Part shown: piece after piece, positions 1 to 5,493 of the stretch
Numbering within the stretch: the stretch's first letter is position 1
Layout of the letters: every line of letters starts with the position of its first letter
Assembly: GCA_020216895.1 (NCBI GenBank)
Contig: JAIWOM010000115.1
Span: 1 to 5,493, forward strand
Source: Microcella sp.
GTDB taxonomy: Bacteria; Actinomycetota; Actinomycetes; Actinomycetales; Microbacteriaceae
Length of the DNA stretch: 5,493 nt
Reading direction: 5' to 3'
Notes under the pieces: model-generated
Told to the model about the DNA's origin: nothing
Databases searched by the model: none
Seen by the model: only the letters and a program-made list of their open reading frames with translations
Position numbers and translations under genes: made by a program

Positions 1-208
1 CGGCGGGCACGCGGATGCTCGTCGGGCGCACGCGGTCGAAGCGCTCGGCCTGGTCGAGCAGGGCGGCGCTGCCGCGCTCGCGCACCTCGGCGATCAGCGC
101 ATCGACGGCGTCGACGGCAGAGCCGACGTCGCTCGCGGCGCGCGGAACGACGGCGAGCAGCTCGGCAGTGGTCAGGGAGCGGCCGCGGAGATCGAGGGTT
201 CGCATCAT
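1..208 (-). CDS. hisD: Histidinol dehydrogenase, N-terminal part (cut by window edge)
   Basis: HisD oxidises L-histidinol to L-histidine in two NAD-dependent steps, the last reactions of histidine biosynthesis, in the cytoplasm as a zinc-dependent homodimer. Read on the minus strand from ATG at 208, 69 codons are open to the left edge. The protein begins MMRTLDLRGRSLTTAELLAV and continues with the segment VDALIAEVRERGSAALLDQA, followed by ERFDRV. This matches the usual HisD amino end: a short LDLRG strand, then a helix, then the conserved region of type 'I..VR.RG..AL...' preceding the NAD-binding part. The zinc and catalytic residues lie outside the window. Two ATG codons in tandem (208 and 205) could both start it, and neither has a clear Shine-Dalgarno sequence. 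The gene is divergent from the flavin reductase at 268. The family call rests on similarity I recognise by eye over 69 residues only. Confidence 0.85.
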   Translation of the reverse strand, partial: MMRTLDLRGRSLTTAELLAVVPRAASDVGSAVDAVDALIAEVRERGSAALLDQAERFDRVRPTSIRVPA

Positions 209-217
209 GGCGGAATC

Positions 218-223
218 AGCCTA
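218..223 (-). promoter_or_regulatory. Possible -10 box for a near-leaderless hisD transcript
   Basis: On the minus strand the hexamer TAGGCT fits the actinobacterial TANNNT -10 pattern and ends 9 bases before the first hisD ATG at 208. Initiation about 6-7 bases downstream would leave only 2-4 untranslated bases, which would explain the missing Shine-Dalgarno sequence. No convincing -35 hexamer is seen 16-18 bases further up. This is an inference from spacing and one weak motif. Confidence 0.3.
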
Positions 224-235
224 TCCGCGGCCAGC

Positions 236-251
236 CTCGGGAATACCCGGG
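236..251. repeat. Inverted repeat in the hisD / flavin reductase divergent spacer
   Basis: The arms CTCGGG (236-241) and CCCGGG (246-251) flank the 4-base loop AATA. They pair over six positions, one of them a G-T mismatch (a wobble in RNA). It sits between two divergent genes, where a shared operator would be expected, but it is short and could be chance in GC-rich DNA. Confidence 0.3.
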
Positions 252-267
252 CGTCGATGCGGTTGCA

Positions 268-777
268 TTGACCGTGATGACCACCGCTCCCGACGCCACC
301 GGTTTCGACGCCTTCGCCCAGGCCTTCCGCCGCCATGCCGCGGGGGTCGCGGTGATCACCGCGCTCACCCCCGATGGCCGGCCGGTCGGCTTCACGGCCA
401 CCTCGCTCGCCTCGCTCGCGGCGACGCCGCCGATGGCGACCTTCAACATGGCGCGCACGGCGAGCTCATGGCCGGCGATCGAGGGGACCGACCGCGTCGC
501 CATCCACATGCTCGGTCTCGACGACCTCGCGGTCGCCAAGATCATGGCCGGGGACAACGCGAAGCGCTTCGACGGCGACCACTGGGAGCCGGGGCCGTTC
601 GGCCTGCCCCTCCTGAAGGGCGTCACCGCCTGGATGGTGGGCACGATCGTCGCGCGCACGTCGGTCGCGGACAATGCGATGATCGCGGTGCAGATCGAGG
701 AGGGCGCCCTCGGCGACCCCGACGAGCCGCTGCTGTACCACGAGCGCGCCTTTCGGGCGCTCGGCGAGCACCTGTAA
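268..777 (+). CDS. Flavin reductase-like domain protein (NAD(P)H:flavin oxidoreductase type)
   Basis: A 169-residue cytoplasmic protein of the flavin reductase-like family (the HpaC/PheA2 type split beta-barrel), members of which reduce FMN or FAD with NAD(P)H and usually hand the reduced flavin to a partner monooxygenase. Visible landmarks are FRRHAAGVAVITA (20-32), the flavin-contacting strand and turn GFTATSLASL (41-50), ASSWPAI (65-71), the segment FGLPLLKGVTAWM (111-123), and the C-terminal PLLYHERAFRAL (154-165) typical of the family. The domain fills the whole protein, so it is a single-domain reductase with no fused monooxygenase, and no partner gene lies in the window. The start is uncertain: TTG at 268, GTG at 274 and ATG at 277 are in frame and none has a clear Shine-Dalgarno sequence. 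ATG at 277 (166 residues) is at least as likely, with a weak TGCATT 7 bases upstream that could serve a leaderless transcript. It converges on dnaE. The substrate and partner are unknown. Confidence 0.85.
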   Translation: MTVMTTAPDATGFDAFAQAFRRHAAGVAVITALTPDGRPVGFTATSLASLAATPPMATFNMARTASSWPAIEGTDRVAIHMLGLDDLAVAKIMAGDNAKRFDGDHWEPGPFGLPLLKGVTAWMVGTIVARTSVADNAMIAVQIEEGALGDPDEPLLYHERAFRALGEHL

Positions 778-787
778 CGGAGACCAG

Positions 788-801
788 AGCCGCGACGGCG
801 G

Positions 802-803
<2 letters not shown>
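788..803. terminator. Possible bidirectional terminator hairpin between flavin reductase and dnaE
   Basis: A perfect 6-bp inverted repeat, AGCCGC (788-793) and GCGGCT (798-803) around a GACG loop, lies in the 24-bp gap between convergent genes. It begins 11 bases after the flavin reductase TAA, and its right arm overlaps two bases of the dnaE TAG stop (802-804). There is no T-tract on either side, so intrinsic termination would be weak or of the U-less type proposed for actinobacteria. Confidence 0.4.
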
Positions 804-4317
<3,514 letters not shown>

Positions 4318-4320
4318 GGC

Positions 4321-4326
4321 ACCTCC
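4321..4326 (-). promoter_or_regulatory. Strong dnaE ribosome binding site
   Basis: GGAGGT on the minus strand, a full match to the anti-Shine-Dalgarno core, is followed by GCC and then the GTG start at 4317. The GGAGG core is 4 bases from the start codon, somewhat close, but no other start is supported. Confidence 0.8.
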
Positions 4327-4347
4327 GGGGGAACGGTCTGAGCCCCC
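4327..4347 (-). repeat. Inverted repeat just upstream of the dnaE Shine-Dalgarno sequence
   Basis: On the minus strand GGGGG (4347-4343) and CCCCC (4331-4327) flank an 11-base loop, and the second arm abuts the GGAGGT ribosome binding site. If transcripts start at the promoter proposed at 4348-4375, the first arm falls upstream of or at the start point, so the hairpin would form only in read-through RNA from rluD. It could instead be a DNA operator or chance. Confidence 0.35.
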
Positions 4348-4375
4348 AGTCTAGGTCGCCCGGCGGCGATCTCAG
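4348..4375 (-). promoter_or_regulatory. Likely dnaE promoter
   Basis: On the minus strand the -10 candidate TAGACT (4353-4348) fits TANNNT and lies 16 bases downstream of CTGAGA (4375-4370), a 4-of-6 match to TTGACA. The -35 box overlaps the rluD stop codon. Initiation 6-7 bases past the -10 box would give an untranslated leader of about 24 bases that still contains the Shine-Dalgarno sequence, a normal arrangement. It suggests dnaE can be transcribed independently of rluD. Confidence 0.5.
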
Positions 4376-5295
4376 GCCGCGCGGAGCACGTCGAGCGCGT
4401 GCTGCAGATCGGCCGGGTACACCGATTCGTGCGCGCTCCATTCGCCGGTCGACGGATGCCGGAACGCGAGCCGCATGGCGTGCAGCCACTGCCGCTCGAG
4501 GCCGAGACGCGCGCTCAGGCGCGGGTCGGCGCCGTACATCGCATCGCCCACGCAGGGGTGCCGCTGCGCGGCCATGTGGACGCGGATCTGATGCGTGCGC
4601 CCGGTCTCCAGGTGGATCTCGAGCAGGGAGGCGGCGGGGAAGGCCTCCAGGGTGTCGTAGTGGGTCACGGAGGGCTTGCCGTCGGCCACGACGGCGAACT
4701 TCCAGGCGCTGCCGGGGTGCCGGCCGATGGGCGCGTCGATGGTGCCGGAGAGCGGGTCGGGATGCCCCTGCACGACCGCGTGGTAGATCTTCTCCACCTC
4801 GCGATCGTGGAACTGGCGCTTCAGCTCGCGGTAGGCGTGCTCGGACTTCGCCACGACCATCAGCCCGCTCGTGCCGGCGTCGAGCCGGTGCACGATCCCG
4901 GCCCGCTCGGGCGGCCCGGAGGTCGCGATGCGGAAGCCGGCGGCCGCCAGCGCTCCGATCACCGTCGGGCCGTCCCAGCCGAGCGACGGATGGGCGGCGA
5001 CGCCGACCGGCTTGTCCACGACGACGAGGTCGTCATCGTCATGGATGATGCGGAGGTCGGCGACCGGGATCGGCTCGATGGTGACCGGGCGACGCGGCTC
5101 CCACGTGACCTCGAGCCAGGCATCCGCGACGACGCGGTCGGACTTGCCGACCGTGCGACCATCGAGCGTCACACCCCCGGCGTCGGCGATCTCGGCCGCC
5201 TGGGAGCGGGAGAAGCCCAGCAGCGCGGCGAGCGCGACATCGACGCGCTCGCCCGCACGGCCGGGGGGAACAGGAAAGGAGCGCGACTCGGTCAC
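4372..5295 (-). CDS. rluD: RluD-type 23S rRNA pseudouridine synthase (RluA family)
   Basis: Isomerises uridines to pseudouridines in RNA. RluD proper modifies 1911, 1915 and 1917 (E. coli numbering) in helix 69 of 23S rRNA during 50S assembly. The 307 residues are typical of the family. An S4 RNA-binding domain occupies about 15-65 ([18 protein letters not shown]). The catalytic domain follows, with [13 protein letters not shown] (92-104), the signature [15 protein letters not shown] (136-150) containing the catalytic aspartate D139, [10 protein letters not shown] (232-241) and LHAMRL (271-276). GTG at 5295 is chosen because AGGAG lies 7 bases upstream. The frame stays open to an ATG at 5475, but that stretch is Arg/Pro-rich and is a shadow of the upstream gene. 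The next in-frame GTG (codon 42) would remove half the S4 domain. The 5' end is unusually rich in inverted repeats. The choice of RluD over other RluA paralogues rests on length, the S4 domain and position between an upstream core gene and dnaE, so substrate specificity is inferred. Confidence 0.93.
   Translation of the reverse strand: MTESRSFPVPPGRAGERVDVALAALLGFSRSQAAEIADAGGVTLDGRTVGKSDRVVADAWLEVTWEPRRPVTIEPIPVADLRIIHDDDDLVVVDKPVGVAAHPSLGWDGPTVIGALAAAGFRIATSGPPERAGIVHRLDAGTSGLMVVAKSEHAYRELKRQFHDREVEKIYHAVVQGHPDPLSGTIDAPIGRHPGSAWKFAVVADGKPSVTHYDTLEAFPAASLLEIHLETGRTHQIRVHMAAQRHPCVGDAMYGADPRLSARLGLERQWLHAMRLAFRHPSTGEWSAHESVYPADLQHALDVLRAA
5227..5253 (-). repeat. Perfect 10-bp inverted repeat inside rluD codons 15-23
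   Basis: On the minus strand GGCGAGCGCG (5253-5244) and CGCGCTCGCC (5236-5227) flank the 7-base loop TCGATGT. The arms encode part of the S4 domain start (GERVDVALA), so the bases are constrained by coding. The nine bases GTCGCGCTC at 5238-5230 are identical to bases in the 3' arm of the upstream hairpin, which allows alternative pairings. Confidence 0.6.
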
Positions 5296-5307
5296 CGTCG
5301 CGCTCCT
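5277..5307 (-). promoter_or_regulatory. Hairpin enclosing the rluD ribosome binding site and start codon
   Basis: On the minus strand AGGAGCGCGAC (5307-5297) and GTCGCGCTCCT (5287-5277) form a perfect 11-bp inverted repeat around a 9-base loop. The 5' arm contains the Shine-Dalgarno AGGAG (5307-5303), and the loop contains the GTG start (5295-5293). If folded in the mRNA, it would hide the ribosome binding site. The sequence after the 3' arm is pyrimidine-rich (TTCCTGTTCCCCCC) but lacks a true U-tract, so termination is a weaker alternative. The repeat is seen directly; the regulatory role is inferred. Confidence 0.5.
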
Positions 5308-5314
5308 CTGCTGA

Positions 5315-5328
5315 CCGGCCGGGGCCGG
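5315..5328 (-). repeat. Small GC-rich hairpin between the upstream gene and rluD
   Basis: CCGGCC (5315-5320) and GGCCGG (5323-5328) are separated by only two bases. Realistically this gives about five pairs with a four-base loop. It lies in the 40-bp gap, 7 bases after the upstream stop codon, without a U-tract. It may be a weak terminator or RNA end point for the upstream gene, or chance in very GC-rich sequence. Confidence 0.3.
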
Positions 5329-5335
5329 GTATCGA

Positions 5336-5493
5336 TCAGGAGCCGTAGCCCGGGAACTGCCCGGGAGGCGGGGTCTGCGGAGCGGGGTAGCTCGTCGGCG
5401 CGGGCGCCGACTGCGCCGGGTAGGCAGGCGCCGCACCGGGGAACGAGGGGGCCGAGCCGGGGTACGGCTCCGCACCGGCCGGAGCCGACGTCG
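5336..5493 (-). CDS. C-terminal Pro/Ala/Gly/Tyr-rich tail of an unidentified upstream protein (cut by window edge)
   Basis: 51 codons are open from the right edge to TGA at 5338-5336. The frame shows normal GC-rich third positions, so it looks coding. The residues are low complexity: Pro, Ala, Gly and Ser dominate, there are almost no charged residues (one Glu), and aromatic-Pro pairs recur at residues 10, 17, 24, 35 and 46 of the visible part (YPGS, FPGA, YPAQ, YPAP, FPGY), ending in PGYGS. This is a disordered tail of a kind common on actinobacterial membrane and envelope proteins. No domain is visible, so no function can be assigned. In many Actinomycetota lspA (signal peptidase II) precedes rluD, which makes an LspA-type protein with an extended tail one possibility from gene order alone. 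The gene is on the same strand as rluD with a 40-bp gap, so the two may be co-transcribed. Confidence 0.65.
   Translation of the reverse strand, partial: TSAPAGAEPYPGSAPSFPGAAPAYPAQSAPAPTSYPAPQTPPPGQFPGYGS

Noticed and set aside
216..674. 152-codon minus-strand frame opposite the flavin reductase
   Set aside because: It has no recognisable domain. The plus-strand reductase has clear family motifs over the same DNA, and the hisD promoter region overlaps the frame's 3' end.
5296..5475. Upstream extension of rluD to an ATG at 5475 (367 residues)
   Set aside because: The added 60 residues are Arg/Pro-rich and lie out of frame over the coding tail of the upstream gene. GTG at 5295 has a well-spaced AGGAG and places the S4 domain normally.

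Overview
This window comes from a GC-rich chromosome, most likely a member of the Actinomycetota and plausibly the family Microbacteriaceae. I infer that from the strong G/C preference at third codon positions, the GTG starts, the mycobacterial-type DnaE1 with a complete PHP metal site, and the gene order rluD-dnaE followed by hisD. The genus cannot be read from the sequence. All of it looks like ordinary core chromosome. I see no mobile element, tRNA, rRNA or CRISPR array.

Layout from left to right: (a) 1-208, minus strand: the first 69 codons of hisD (histidinol dehydrogenase), running off the left edge. (b) 209-267: a short divergent intergenic region with no clear Shine-Dalgarno sequence on either side and a small inverted repeat. 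(c) 268-777, plus strand: a stand-alone flavin reductase-like protein. (d) 778-801: a 24-bp convergent gap with a small hairpin whose right arm runs into the dnaE stop codon. (e) 802-4317, minus strand: complete dnaE, the replicative DNA polymerase III alpha subunit of 1171 residues. (f) 4318-4371: a 54-bp gap holding a likely dnaE promoter, an inverted repeat and a strong ribosome binding site. (g) 4372-5295, minus strand: an RluD-type 23S rRNA pseudouridine synthase starting at GTG. (h) 5336-5493, minus strand: the last 51 codons of an upstream gene ending in a Pro/Ala/Gly/Tyr-rich tail.

The upstream gene, rluD and dnaE lie head to tail on the minus strand and serve core functions: ribosome maturation and chromosome replication. 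dnaE probably also has its own promoter. hisD is on the same strand but is separated from dnaE by the plus-strand flavin reductase, so it needs its own promoter.

The least ordinary signal is the 5' end of rluD. An 11-bp perfect inverted repeat carries the Shine-Dalgarno sequence in one arm and the GTG start codon in its loop. A 10-bp perfect inverted repeat follows within codons 15-23, and arms of the two hairpins share a 9-base sequence, so they could pair in alternative ways. This is a candidate translational control element, with the caveat that GC-rich coding DNA makes inverted repeats by chance. No clearly new multi-gene system is present.
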